From Baffinella frigidus (taxonomy: Eukaryota > Cryptophyceae > Cryptomonadales > Baffinellaceae), in contig MU646332.1 of assembly GCA_026770585.1 (NCBI GenBank), positions 1,190,876-1,205,656 of the forward strand: a stretch of DNA of 14,781 nucleotides. The letters are read 5' to 3'. The notes beneath the pieces were generated by a model. It saw only the letters and a list, made by a program, of their open reading frames with translations, made no database searches and had not been told where the DNA came from. Position numbers and translations under genes: made by a program. Of this stretch, positions 1-7,612 are shown piece by piece. The stretch's first letter is position 1; each line of letters begins with the position of its first letter.

Positions 1-18
1 GGGGGGGGGGGGGGGGGG
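1..18. repeat. Homopolymer G run at the window start
   Basis: The first 18 bases are all G and then change abruptly to mixed sequence. Long pure G runs are common at read or contig ends and can be a sequencing or assembly artefact. G-rich runs also occur inside this window (9179-9194, 11920-11929), so a genuine G tract is possible. Confidence 0.7.
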
Positions 19-180
19 TGAAACGGTCGGCAGCACTTGCTATTCACTAAGAAGCTTGCCATTAGGAAAATCGATCGGTGGCACCTTCTTCAAAATCAAG
101 AACCGCAGCTTGATTGCTATGGCAGTTGTCTGTTGGAGGCCAAGCCAAGACCAGCAGGGTACGCACTGAGGCACACTAGC

Positions 181-258
181 GGTGGGAGCAGGGGCTTGAG
201 GCGCGAGGCGGAGAGTGATGGTGGGGGCAGGGGTCGAAGGCGCGAGGGAGAGAGCGAT
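181..258. repeat. Two-copy 39-bp tandem repeat
   Basis: Copies start at 181 and 220. Both read GGTGGGRGCAGGGG, then a GAGGCGCGAGG-like block, then GAGAGYGATG. They lie beyond the poly(A) signal of the H1-like gene and encode nothing recognisable. The rest of 19-300 shows no gene. Confidence 0.65.
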
Positions 259-300
259 GGGCGCGTTCCAGACACGGGCACTTTAATGGAGCTTGCTTCA

Positions 301-310
301 CTTTATTATT
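301..310 (-). terminator. Poly(A)-signal block downstream of the H1-like gene
   Basis: On the minus strand this reads AATAATAAAG and contains the canonical AATAAA. It lies 65 bases beyond the histone stem-loop of the H1-like gene. The same ten bases follow H4 (2105-2114) and recur at 2764-2773. In animals, histone genes often carry a backup poly(A) signal beyond the stem-loop; use here is inferred. Confidence 0.55.
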
Positions 311-319
311 CACGTTCGC

Positions 320-370
320 AGCGGTCGCTTGGAGTCGAACCACGCGCCAGCACCAGCTTGCCGGACCGCT
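320..370 (-). other. Second inverted repeat with a tRNA T-arm-like core, 3' of the H1-like gene
   Basis: On the minus strand, directly after the histone stem-loop, AGCGGTC and GACCGCT can pair over 7 bp. They enclose GGTTCGACTCC, which fits the tRNA B-box/T-loop consensus, with CGTGG and CCAAG as a T stem containing one mismatch. The paired region is about 50 nt, too short for a tRNA and without clear D or anticodon arms. It could be chance, a tRNA relic, or a structured 3' tail between the stem-loop and the AATAAA. Confidence 0.3.
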
Positions 371-374
371 TGTG

Positions 375-390
375 GGTGTTGATAAACACC
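375..390 (-). promoter_or_regulatory. Histone 3' stem-loop of the H1-like gene
   Basis: The minus strand reads GGTGTT-TATC-AACACC, a perfect 6-bp stem with a 4-base loop. That is exactly the 16-nt geometry of the replication-dependent histone stem-loop (GG at the 5' foot, CC at the 3' foot, pyrimidine-rich loop). It begins 63 bases past the stop codon of the H1-like gene. The H4 gene in this window has the identical stem, which argues strongly for function. Known role of the family: binding by SLBP and formation of a non-polyadenylated 3' end coupled to S phase. Confidence 0.8.
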
Positions 391-453
391 TGTGCAGAAG
401 CGCCGAAGCGCGCTTGCCGAGTGGCACCGGCGGGATCCCTAGAGTTCCCCTGT

Positions 454-762
454 TTACTTCTTGGCGGCGGCCTTCTTGGCCGGGGACTTCTTGGCGGCCT
501 TCTTCTTGGGCGATTTCTTGGGCGCGGCGGACTTCTTGGGGGCGCTCTTCTTGGCCGGCGACTTCTTGGGGGCACTCTTCTTCGGGGACTTCTTGGCGAT
601 GGTCTTCTTCGGGGCAGACTTCTTCGCGGCCTTTGTGGCCTTGGCAGCCGGGGCGGCAGCCTCGACCACGGGCTCCACGACGGGCTCCTCGACGGCGGGC
701 TCGGCCACGGCGACGGGCTTGGCGACGGGCTTCTTGGCGGCGGAGGTCTTCTTGGCGGGCAT
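454..762 (-). CDS. Lysine-rich histone H1-like linker protein without a globular domain
   Basis: The predicted 102-residue protein is a basic chromatin protein expected to bind linker DNA in the nucleus. It has three zones. Residues 1-16 are basic. Residues 17-38 are rich in Val, Pro and Glu (Glu21, 25, 26, 30, 34). Residues 39-102 are a Lys/Ala/Pro/Ser tail with SPKK at 59-62 and 84-87, SAPKK at 49-53, 63-67 and 73-77, and SPAKK at 68-72 and 93-97. SPKK motifs are known AT-groove binders and cyclin-dependent kinase sites. The roughly 75-residue winged-helix domain of canonical H1 is absent. Such short, tail-only H1 proteins are known in several protists. The start at 762 is the first ATG after an in-frame TGA at 784-786. 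The gene is divergent from H4 and followed by a histone stem-loop, which supports an H1 role over a generic low-complexity frame. Oddities: an out-of-frame ATG lies 19 bases upstream, and CCGCAG sits just before the start and could be a splice acceptor. Confidence 0.85.
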   Translation of the reverse strand: MPAKKTSAAKKPVAKPVAVAEPAVEEPVVEPVVEAAAPAAKATKAAKKSAPKKTIAKKSPKKSAPKKSPAKKSAPKKSAAPKKSPKKKAAKKSPAKKAAAKK

Positions 763-1935
<1,173 letters not shown>

Positions 1936-1973
1936 GCGCCCAGCCAAAGGCGAGACTCATGTCTCAGCTGACT

Positions 1974-1988
1974 GGTGTTTTCAACACC
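1974..1988 (+). promoter_or_regulatory. Histone 3' stem-loop of H4
   Basis: GGTGTT-TTC-AACACC starts 39 bases after the H4 stop. The 6-bp stem is identical to that of the H1-like gene, but the loop has three bases instead of four; a 5-bp stem with a 5-base loop is the alternative fold. ACTGGT and ACCAGT around it can pair as a competing outer stem (1971-1976 with 1989-1994). Position and sequence fit the histone mRNA 3'-end element. Confidence 0.75.
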
Positions 1989-2093
1989 AACCAGTGCCTC
2001 GCTGGCGCGCTGGCTGCTGTCTGCCTCCTCTGGTAGACCACGGCGGCCGGGTGTCGATTCGATTTCGACCAGGCTCTCTCGCGAGCGGTGTTC

Positions 2094-2195
2094 GGGTGGT
2101 CGCGAATAATAAAGCGTCCTTCTCCGGTACTCGATGCTCTCGTGTCTGCTCCATTGTCTCTTGCACTTGGGATTCGCCTGCTTCACTGCGCTTGA
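2094..2195 (+). repeat. Histone-downstream repeat, copy 1
   Basis: This segment starts at GGTGGTCGCGAATAATAAAG and runs through CTCGATGCTCTCGTGTCTG and CTCTTGCACTTG. A diverged copy lies at 2754-2852 with the same block order. Copy 1 follows H4 directly, so copy 2 may be the leftover 3' flank of a duplicated histone gene. No histone coding remnant is visible before copy 2. Confidence 0.7.
2105..2114 (+). terminator. Poly(A)-signal block downstream of H4
   Basis: AATAATAAAG, containing AATAAA, lies about 116 bases beyond the H4 stem-loop. It matches the block at the end of the H1-like gene. It may serve as a backup polyadenylation signal. Confidence 0.5.
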
Positions 2196-2259
2196 TTGTA
2201 CCCTGACCTGACGCGCGGAGAAGTTTCCCCGTGAGGTTTGCTCGCACAGGTATGACCGA

Positions 2260-2362
2260 TTACAGGAGTTACTCGCGAACAAAAGACACACACCGCCTTC
2301 GTGCCTTACGGGTATGCTAGAACCTAGCAGCGGTGTGTTCTTCTTGGCGAGTAACTCCAGTA
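2260..2362. mobile_element. MITE of the CAGGGGT class, about 100 bp
   Basis: The left end TACAGGAGTTACTCGCGAAC is matched in inverse by GGCGAGTAACTCCAGTA at the right end. Internally, ACACACCG is mirrored by CGGTGTGT. TA flanks both ends and may be the target duplication. The element has no coding capacity, so it would depend on a transposase encoded elsewhere. It belongs with the elements at 6409, 6527, 7491 and 11168. Confidence 0.75.
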
Positions 2363-2496
2363 CAACTGCACAGAATATGCGCACGTTCGCGCTGGGGAAA
2401 TCAGCATTCATTCTTGACAACACGACAGCTGAAAGCTCGAGCACCGTCCTCAGGCAGCCGCAGGTCGAGCCCGCCTCGATGTCCTGCTCAACCGTA

Positions 2497-2585
2497 CACG
2501 CCCGCCGTCTGTTTCTTAATTATTAAGGAACGCAGGGAAAACGCCGGACTGTTGTTTCCCAAAGATTCAAGAGAAATACGAAAAA
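2497..2585. repeat. 43-bp repeat with a TTAATTATTAA palindromic core
   Basis: The unit begins ACGCCCGCC, then has GTTTCTTAATTATTAAGGAA, and begins again at 2540. The same unit occurs in tandem at 3222, 3265 and 3312 and again at 3774 and 3818. The core can fold back on itself. It is noncoding. Confidence 0.6.
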
Positions 2586-2753
2586 CACCGCCCCGTTTCT
2601 TGACCGCTTTCGCTGCCCTCACTGCCACCCGCTTCCCCCTCGCGCTCGCAACCCTCACTTTCAGATCAATCCTCGTTCTCGTTGCGCTCACCAATCTCAC
2701 TGCTCTCGCTACTCTTGCTGCACCCCCCCTCCCCTCGCTACAGGGGTATCTGG
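2586..2753. other. Pyrimidine-rich spacer, no gene seen
   Basis: The plus strand is strongly C/T-rich with imperfect CTCRCTC-type repetition and ends at CTACAGGGGTATCTGGGG (2741-2758), a single isolated end of the CAGGGGT MITE class. Nothing else is recognisable. Confidence 0.5.
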
Positions 2754-2852
2754 GGTGGTGGCAAATAATAAAGCTTCCTTCTCCGTAAATGTACTCGATG
2801 CTCTTGTGTCTGCTCCACTGCGCCTCTTGCACTTGATGTGCCTTCTTCACTT
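2754..2852 (+). repeat. Histone-downstream repeat, copy 2
   Basis: This is the second copy of the segment that follows H4. It again contains AATAATAAAG (2764-2773), then CTTCCTTCTCCG, GTACTCGATGCTC and CTCTTGCACTTG. An isolated MITE end lies immediately upstream, so the junction may have been made by a transposition or deletion. Confidence 0.65.
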
Positions 2853-3183
2853 TCGAAATAGGCCGGAAAAAAGGCACTTTTTCGACCCAAAAATCGAAAA
2901 AGGCACTCTTTGCGACCCGATTTTCAAGGTCCGCATTTAAGATCCACACACTCGTTTTCTGCGGTCCTCAATTATTCAAGGTCCGCACTCACTTGATTCT
3001 GTCGACGTTAATTATTTAAGGTCCGCACACTGACTGTCTGAAAATGGTGTGACCTTAACTTCGAGCAAAGCCTGTACCTCAGAAATCTCACACGTTCGGA
3101 ACTAGTGTTGTGAACCGGTCCTCCCCCCCGGATTCCGCATGTCGGATACATGGGTTGAGGTTGCCGGGTGGATTTGGTGGATT

Positions 3184-3363
3184 ACAGGGGTAACTCGCTC
3201 AGAAGAAACAGGGAATCTGAAAACGCCCGCCTTCCGTTTCGTAATTATTAAGAAACTCAGTGTGAACGCCCGCCCTCCGTTTCTTATTTATTAAGGAACT
3301 CAGACACCAAAAACGCCATGTTCCTTATGTGGACTGTTCCTTATAGTTGAGGTACCCCTGTAG
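3184..3363. mobile_element. MITE-like element with CAGGGGTA ends inside unit 1
   Basis: The left end TTACAGGGGTAACTCGCTCA is answered by GAGGTACCCCTGTA at 3349-3362, giving inverted ends with TA flanks. The interior consists largely of the 43-bp palindromic repeat. In unit 2 the same left end is present (3734), but the right end is replaced by unrelated sequence. Confidence 0.6.
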
Positions 3364-3469
3364 CCCTTAAGTGGCGATCGGGTCAAAATTAAACCCAAAG
3401 AAGTCCCAGGTTCCTTTAGGTATGATCCTTGAGGTCCTTCAGGTTTTAATTTCGCCCAACATAGCCCAA
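3362..3469. mobile_element. AAGTGGCGA-class element, unit 1 copy
   Basis: It begins TAGCCCTTAAGTGGCGATCG and GGGTCAAAATTAAACCC, then GAAGTCCCAGGTTCC and GGTTTTAATTT. The start resembles the terminal repeat of the element at 7737. The right terminal repeat is absent or too degenerate to recognise. Confidence 0.55.
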
Positions 3470-4096
3470 CGATTTTCAAGGTCCGCATTTAAGATCCACA
3501 CACTCGTTTTCTGCGGTCCTCAATTATTCAAGGTCCGCACTCACTTGATTCTGTCGACGTTAATTATTTAAGGTCCGCACACTGACTGTCTGAAAATGGT
3601 GTGACCTTAACTTCGAGCAAAGCCTGTACCTCAGAAATCTCACACGTTCGGAACTAGTGTTGTGAACCGGTCCTCCCCCCCGGATTCCGCATGTCGGATA
3701 CATGGGTTGAGGTTGCCGGGTGGATTTGGTGGATTACAGGGGTAACTCGCTCAGAAGAAACAGGGAATCTGAAAACGCCCGTCTTCCGTTTCGTAATTAT
3801 TAAAAATCTCAGTGGAAACGCCCGTCTTCCGTTTCTTAATTTGGTCACAGGGTGGGTTGGGTGGGGGGTTGATAAAAAATTCAAGGCTGCACCATTCGGG
3901 AAGCTTTTTTTTTCTCGGGAAATGTTGGCATTTGTTTTCTGCCTGAAAATACGCCAGCTCCATTCTCTGGGAGGGAAAGCGATGTAGCCCTTAAGTGGCG
4001 ATGGGGTCAAAATTGGACCCAAAGAAGTCCCAGGTTCCTCTAGGTATGATCCTTGAGGTCCTTTAGGTTTTAATTTCGCCCAACGTAGCCCAACGA
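3470..4096. repeat. Tandem duplication, unit 2 (627 bp)
   Basis: This is the direct copy of unit 1, beginning at the same CGATTTTCAAGG. Its first part (to about 3838) matches unit 1 at an offset of 552. The middle (3839-3983) is unrelated and longer, with a GTGGGTTGGGTGGGGGG stretch and a T9 run. The end again carries the AAGTGGCGA element at an offset of 624. Confidence 0.9.
3984..4096. mobile_element. AAGTGGCGA-class element, unit 2 copy
   Basis: The copy begins GTAGCCCTTAAGTGGCGATG with GGGGTCAAAATTGGACCC and ends CGCCCAACGTAGCCCAACG. It is highly similar to 3362-3469, so it was probably present before the tandem duplication. Confidence 0.55.
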
Positions 4097-4194
4097 CACG
4101 CCCTTCAGTAGAAAGGATCTGCAGGGAAAGCATTGAAAATGGCTCTAAGTTCTTGTAAAGCAACTTCTTGGGAAGCGAGTAGAGAGTAGAATGC

Positions 4195-4252
4195 AGTGGC
4201 GCGCGAGAGCCACGCCGAAGACCTGGTAGACATGAGACTTCATTGAGTTACA
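4195..4252. repeat. Direct repeat flanking the foldback element, left copy
   Basis: AGTGGCGCGCGAGAGCCACG, CCGAAGAC and ATGAGACTT lead up to GAGTTACA. The copy at 4436-4493 has the same order and ends in the same GAGTTACA. GTGGC and GCCAC within it can pair. Confidence 0.8.
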
Positions 4253-4436
4253 GGGGTATCTGGGCTAAGAACAGGGGGGCTCTGACATCGGTTGGTGTCT
4301 ATTTTCTTGAATTAGTACCAGAGGATTTACTAAACGCAAGTTTTGGTCAACCCTCTGGTACTAAATCAAGAAAATGGGGCCCAAATCCGATCTGTGTTCT
4401 TAAGTTCTGGTTTCTTACAGCCCAGATTCCCCTGTA
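4249..4436. mobile_element. Foldback element (188 bp) with CAGGGGTA ends
   Basis: The outer terminal repeat is TACAGGGGTATCTGGGCT on the left and AGCCCAGATTCCCCTGTA, with small mismatches, on the right. Nested inside, ATTTTCTTGAATTAGTACC and CCAGAGG are mirrored by CCTCTGG and TACTAAATCAAGAAAAT. The element is therefore close to one long interrupted hairpin. TA sits at both borders. It has no coding capacity. Confidence 0.8.
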
Positions 4437-4493
4437 GTGGCGCGCGAGAGCCACGCCGAGGACGGGGAATAGATATGAGACTTGAGTTACACA
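4436..4493. repeat. Direct repeat flanking the foldback element, right copy
   Basis: This is the second copy of the 4195-4252 segment, at an offset of 241. It again ends in GAGTTACA, the sequence at which the foldback element begins in the left copy, but here no element follows. Confidence 0.8.
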
Positions 4494-4552
4494 CGAGCGC
4501 GACATGGCATCCACTAACAAAAATTTGAGAAAACAAAGAAAAACGCGCGCCA

Positions 4553-5239
4553 CTAAACCCTGAACCTCAACGCAAACCCTCAAATCCTAAGCCCTGGACC
4601 AAGGCACTCTCGGCCCCTAAACTCCAGACCCTAAACCCTAAACCCTAAACCTTGAACCCTAAACCTTAAATCTAAACACTAGACCATGAACTCCAAACCA
4701 AAACCTCAACCCCTAACCCTGAAACCCAAACACTAAACCCTAAACTGTCAACCATAAACCATGAACACTAAACCCTGAACCCTAAACCTGAACCATAAAC
4801 TCTGAACCCTGAACCCTGAGCCTTAAAAGCTACACATTAAACCCTAAACCCTAAACCCTAAACCCTAAACCCTAAACCCTAAACTTTGAACCCTAAACCC
4901 CAAACCCTAAACCCTAAACCCTAAACCCTAAACCCTAAACCCTAAACCCTAATCCCTGAGCACTAAACACTAAACCCTAAACCATGAACCCGAAATCCTA
5001 AACCCTAAACCCTGAACCCTGAACCTTGAACCCTAAACCTTCAACCCTGAACCCTAAACCTTCAACCCTAAACCCTAAACCCTGAGCCCTAAATCCTAAA
5101 CCCTGAACCCTAAACCGTAAACCTTAAACTCTGAACCCTAAACCCAAAACCCTTAACCCTTAATCCTGAACCATGAACTCTAAACCATAAACCTGAACAC
5201 TGAACTCTAAACCCTAAACCCTAAACCCTGAACCCTAAA
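4553..5239 (-). repeat. Interstitial telomere-like array, CCCTAAA orientation
   Basis: About 690 bp of heptamers read CCCTAAA on the plus strand. Most are variants (CCCTGAA, CCTTAAA, CCATAAA). Near-perfect tracts lie at 4838-4885 and 4903-4952. TTTAGGG is the telomere repeat of plants, most green algae and several protist groups. The degeneracy says this is an old internal array rather than a functional telomere. No gene is visible. Confidence 0.95.
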
Positions 5240-5407
5240 TTTAGGGTTTAGAGGATTTAGGGTTCAGGGTTTAGGGTTTAGGGTTTGGGGTTTAGGGTTT
5301 GGGGTTTAAGGTTTTAGGTTTGGAGTTTAGGGTTAAGATGTTAGGTTGTAGGGGTTTAGGGTTCAAATGTTCAAGGGTTAGGGTCAAGGGTTTTGAGTTC
5401 AGGGTCA
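5240..5407 (+). repeat. Interstitial telomere-like array, TTTAGGG orientation
   Basis: The array continues without a gap from 5240 in the opposite orientation, joined at the palindrome CCCTAAATTTAGGG (5233-5246). Units are TTTAGGG mixed with TTTGGGG, TTCAGGG and TTAAGG. It decays by about 5407. Confidence 0.92.
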
Positions 5408-5517
5408 AAAACCCCGGAAAAAAAAATTCAGGTCGGTCGGAGGTCCCAGACAGCGGCTCTCCCGAGTCGCGTCCAAACAAGTCCACCCACCGCCAGTGTC
5501 TCCGTGCGAACTTATTA

Positions 5518-5579
5518 CATCTTAAAAGGGTGCACCTCGAGACAGTCTCATCTTAATAGGGTTACCCCGAGACGGTCCG
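5518..5579. repeat. Two-copy 31-bp tandem repeat
   Basis: Copies start at 5518 and 5549. Each runs CATCTTAAWAGGGT, then CACCTCGAGAC or TACCCCGAGAC, then RGTCY. Its origin is not recognised. Confidence 0.65.
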
Positions 5580-6141
5580 ACTACCAAAAAGGGGGTATTT
5601 TGAATCAGGGGGTTCCTTTGGTGCCTTTCTGTTGCCGGACCAGAAAACCCGAAAAAACGAAGGAACATTTTGGAGGGCTTTCGAGAAATTGCTGGGCTCC
5701 GTTTTGTTGCTTTCCCCAAAGTTCCCGGATCTTGCCGGATTTTCCTGGCAAGTGGCGCGGTGCCCCCTTTTTGCTTTACAGAAATCGAAGAATCTGTCCG
5801 CGCGGGGGGGCGCCCGCCCGGGCGCCCGCCCGCCCGCCCGATGCACCATACCAACTGCCTCGCGAAGCCACGTCCGATGGTGCCTCACATGCCGCGGCGC
5901 CCCCCCCTCCCGCGCGGCAAGGGCGCCACGGCAAATTCCCACCCCGCGCCATTTGGTCCGAAATCGGAAAATGGCTCAAAAAGTTTGAGGCCGAAAAGCA
6001 AAGTTTCCCCGGATTTTTCGGACAATAGCTCAAAGCCCTGGACGATTTTTGGAAAACTTTTGTGAAAAACTGATTTTTTCCCGAGGCAACAGAAAGGCCC
6101 TTACAAGGGGGGCGGTGTTTAGTATTTTCACTAAAGTATGC
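5580..6141. other. Gene-free stretch with a G/C palindromic tract
   Basis: Several frames are open here, but they overlap on both strands, lack recognisable domains and begin in the telomere-like array or mid-repeat. The clearest structure is the run of GGGCGCCC and CCCGCCC blocks at about 5803-5840, which can fold on itself. The flanks 5640-5800 and 5940-6080 are rich in GGAAAA- and TTTTCC-type words and may be an old repeat. Confidence 0.4.
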
Positions 6142-6190
6142 GGGTTGGTTCACGTTACTGCGGGACATCCCGTAGTAACGTGACCAACCC
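6142..6190. repeat. Near-perfect hairpin (about 22-bp stem)
   Basis: The left arm runs GGGTTGGTTCACGTTACT to CGGGA and the right arm TCCCG to AGTAACGTGACCAACCC. The two arms pair along their full length apart from one bulged T and one mismatch, with a loop of only a few bases. Its right arm is the start of a dispersed repeat (see 6172). Confidence 0.85.
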
Positions 6191-6250
6191 CGTCTGGGAC
6201 TTGTACAAATTTAACAACCCCACTCTTAAAATAGTCCCATCTCTAGCCTC
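6172..6250 (+). repeat. Dispersed repeat, copy 1
   Basis: AGTAACGTGACC, AAATTTAACA, TTAAAATA and AGCCTCGAGTG occur here in this order. The same series occurs at 12786-12868 with similar spacing. Conservation is moderate and there is no coding potential. Confidence 0.7.
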
Positions 6251-6408
6251 GAGTGAGGTAGGTCCTCACAGACAGTGCTCATCGGATCCTATATTTTTGC
6301 ATGGGGAGCTTTTCAAGGATTTCCCGGTCGATTCTTTTCGGAACTTTCCTAGCGAGATGCAACCGCCTTCTCATTGTCCTCTGACGCTCAATGCCTGCAG
6401 AGGGGGCT

Positions 6409-6528
6409 ATAGGGGTACCTCGCTCATCAGAAACAACCCCACCCTTAGGACCACCAAAGGGCCCTAGGCACAGGCCTACTGTAGGGTCCTAGGGAGATGC
6501 AGCTTCTTATGAGCGAAGTACCCCTGTA
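6409..6528. mobile_element. MITE of the CAGGGGT class
   Basis: Left end TATAGGGGTACCTCGCTCAT and right end ATGAGCGAAGTACCCCTGTA are inverted copies, bordered by TA. The interior has GGCCCTAGG and CTACTGTAGGGTCCTAGGG, the palindromic core seen in the other elements. It abuts the next element directly. Confidence 0.8.
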
Positions 6529-6628
6529 CTCGCGAACAAGGACACACACCGGTCCTAGGGTCTTCTAGGACTAGCACTACCGTAGGACCCTAGGGCGGTG
6601 CGTCTCCTGGTTCACGGCAACCCCTGTA
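6527..6628. mobile_element. MITE of the CAGGGGT class with a truncated left end
   Basis: The left end begins TACTCGCGAACAAGGACACA and lacks the CAGGGGT part. The right end is GGTTCACGGCAACCCCTGTA. ACACACCGGTCCTAGGGTC is mirrored by GACCCTAGGGCGGTGCGT. The missing outer bases lie exactly at the junction with the preceding MITE, which suggests that insertion or recombination there removed them. Confidence 0.7.
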
Positions 6629-6816
6629 TCGTGTATTGTTTTCATCTCTCCTACACGCATGCGCTGGGGTGCATGCAAAGGGCGTGTGCTCCCGGCAAGC
6701 GACACTCTGGCGGAAGTGCTCCGCGGACGTGACTGTGCAACACTCCGGCCATCCTACATGGATGGGGTTCTATCCCCATAAACACGACCAACGTCGGCGG
6801 TTGAGCGGTTCATAGC
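6629..6816. other. Spacer, nothing recognised
   Basis: A GCATGCGCTGGGGTGCATGC-like inverted word occurs near 6658-6677. No gene or repeat family is recognised. Confidence 0.4.
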
Positions 6817-6881
6817 GTGCAAATCTTGGAGGGTCCCAGACCCTCCCGGATTTGCGATAAGTGCAAATCTGGGAGGGTCCC
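6817..6881. repeat. Direct and inverted repeat of GTGCAAATCTGGGAGGGTCC
   Basis: Copies in direct orientation start at 6817 and 6861, and an inverted copy (GACCCTCCCGGATTTGC) lies between them at 6839-6855. A further half copy, GACCCTCCCAGA, occurs near 6979. The arrangement can form alternative hairpins. Confidence 0.75.
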
Positions 6882-7147
6882 TGCTTCTCTTCCTGTACAG
6901 CTGTATTCCCCTCCGAAGTGGTCACCCCATGGGATATCAATTTGGTGGGGACTACATGAAAAAAAACGTGGTGGTGTGACCCTCCCAGAGCAGACAGACA
7001 GTGCGCACGGTCCCCGGGAGCAACGCTCACTCCAGACACACGCGTCTTTCCGAAGCATCAATACTTCATCCAACCCGCACACCTATCACACATCACACAT
7101 CGCACACCCGCTCAAAACCTGAGCGCACCCTCCGCCTCTGCCCCACC

Positions 7148-7450
7148 TCATCGCCTCACGCTACCCCCCCCCCCCACGCCCCCCCCGCCCCCCCCGGGCA
7201 GGTTCGCAAAGTTGAGCTTGGGAACCTGGACCTTGGGCGCAGGCTGCTGGGGCGCAGCTGCAGCGGGGCTCCAGGGCTTGCCGGGCGCGGCGGACGATGG
7301 TGACGCGGAGGGGGGGGCGGAGCGGGGGGAGGAGGTGGGTGAGCGCGTGCTGCGCGAGGCCGGGGCGTTGTTGGAGGCGGCGGGGGATGGGGCGACGATC
7401 GCCTCGCATGCTTCGCGCTCCGCCACACGGAGAATGTAGGCCCACCTGCG
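7148..7450 (-). pseudogene. Possible exon or gene fragment, Pro/Ala/Ser-rich
   Basis: On the minus strand the frame from about 7449 reads WAYILRVAEREACEAIV, then a long Ser/Pro/Ala-rich disordered stretch, then KVQVPKLNFANLP and a poly-Gly tail encoded by the 7160-7200 homopolymer tract, to a stop at 7148. Codons end strongly in C or G. The frame has no ATG of its own and begins just after CTAACGCAG, so it would have to be an internal or last exon. I do not recognise the product. The plus strand at 7212-7439 is also open (GEEVGERVLREAGALLEAAG), so strand and reality are uncertain. A MITE lies just beyond its 5' side. Confidence 0.25.
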
Positions 7451-7490
7451 TTAGGGTGCGAGGGTTTATGGGTTTGTCCCACGGGACCCG

Positions 7491-7612
7491 TTACAGGGGT
7501 AACTGGAAATACAGGACACGCACCGACTCAAGGGTGGTCCTACGCTCCTAGGAATAGCCCCACCGTAGGCCCCTAGGGCGGTGCGTGTCCTTAATCGCGA
7601 GTAACCCCTGCA
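7491..7612. mobile_element. MITE of the CAGGGGT class
   Basis: The left end TTACAGGGGTAACT is inverted relative to AGTAACCCCTGCA on the right. GGACACGCACCG (7514-7525) is perfectly mirrored by CGGTGCGTGTCC (7579-7590). The core holds CTCCTAGG and CACCGTAGGCCCCTAGGG. A short telomere-like stretch (TTAGGGTGCGAGGGTTTATG) precedes it at 7451. Confidence 0.8.

Larger units (their letters stand above)
2918..3469. repeat. Tandem duplication, unit 1 (552 bp)
   Basis: Unit 1 starts CGATTTTCAAGGTCCGCATT. It is nearly identical to unit 2 for its first 310 bp (including a run of seven C at the same place), then diverges. Three internal AAGGTCCGCA boxes are visible. It contains a MITE-like segment (3184-3362), tandem 43-bp repeats and an AAGTGGCGA-class element (3362-3469). 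It holds no convincing coding frame. Confidence 0.9.

Noticed and set aside
320-370. Functional tRNA gene
   Set aside because: Only about 50 nt between closing arms, no D arm or anticodon arm, and a mismatch in the T stem.
2918-3838. LTR retrotransposon with LTRs at 2918 and 3470
   Set aside because: The space between the two copies is under 200 bp, has no coding or primer-binding site, and the duplicated unit continues past the supposed LTR.
4553-5407. Chromosome end-to-end fusion
   Set aside because: The strand order is CCCTAAA then TTTAGGG, the reverse of what joined telomeres give.
5393-6028. 211-residue plus-strand frame
   Set aside because: It starts inside the telomere-like array, has no recognisable domain, and overlaps equally open minus-strand frames in GC-rich sequence.
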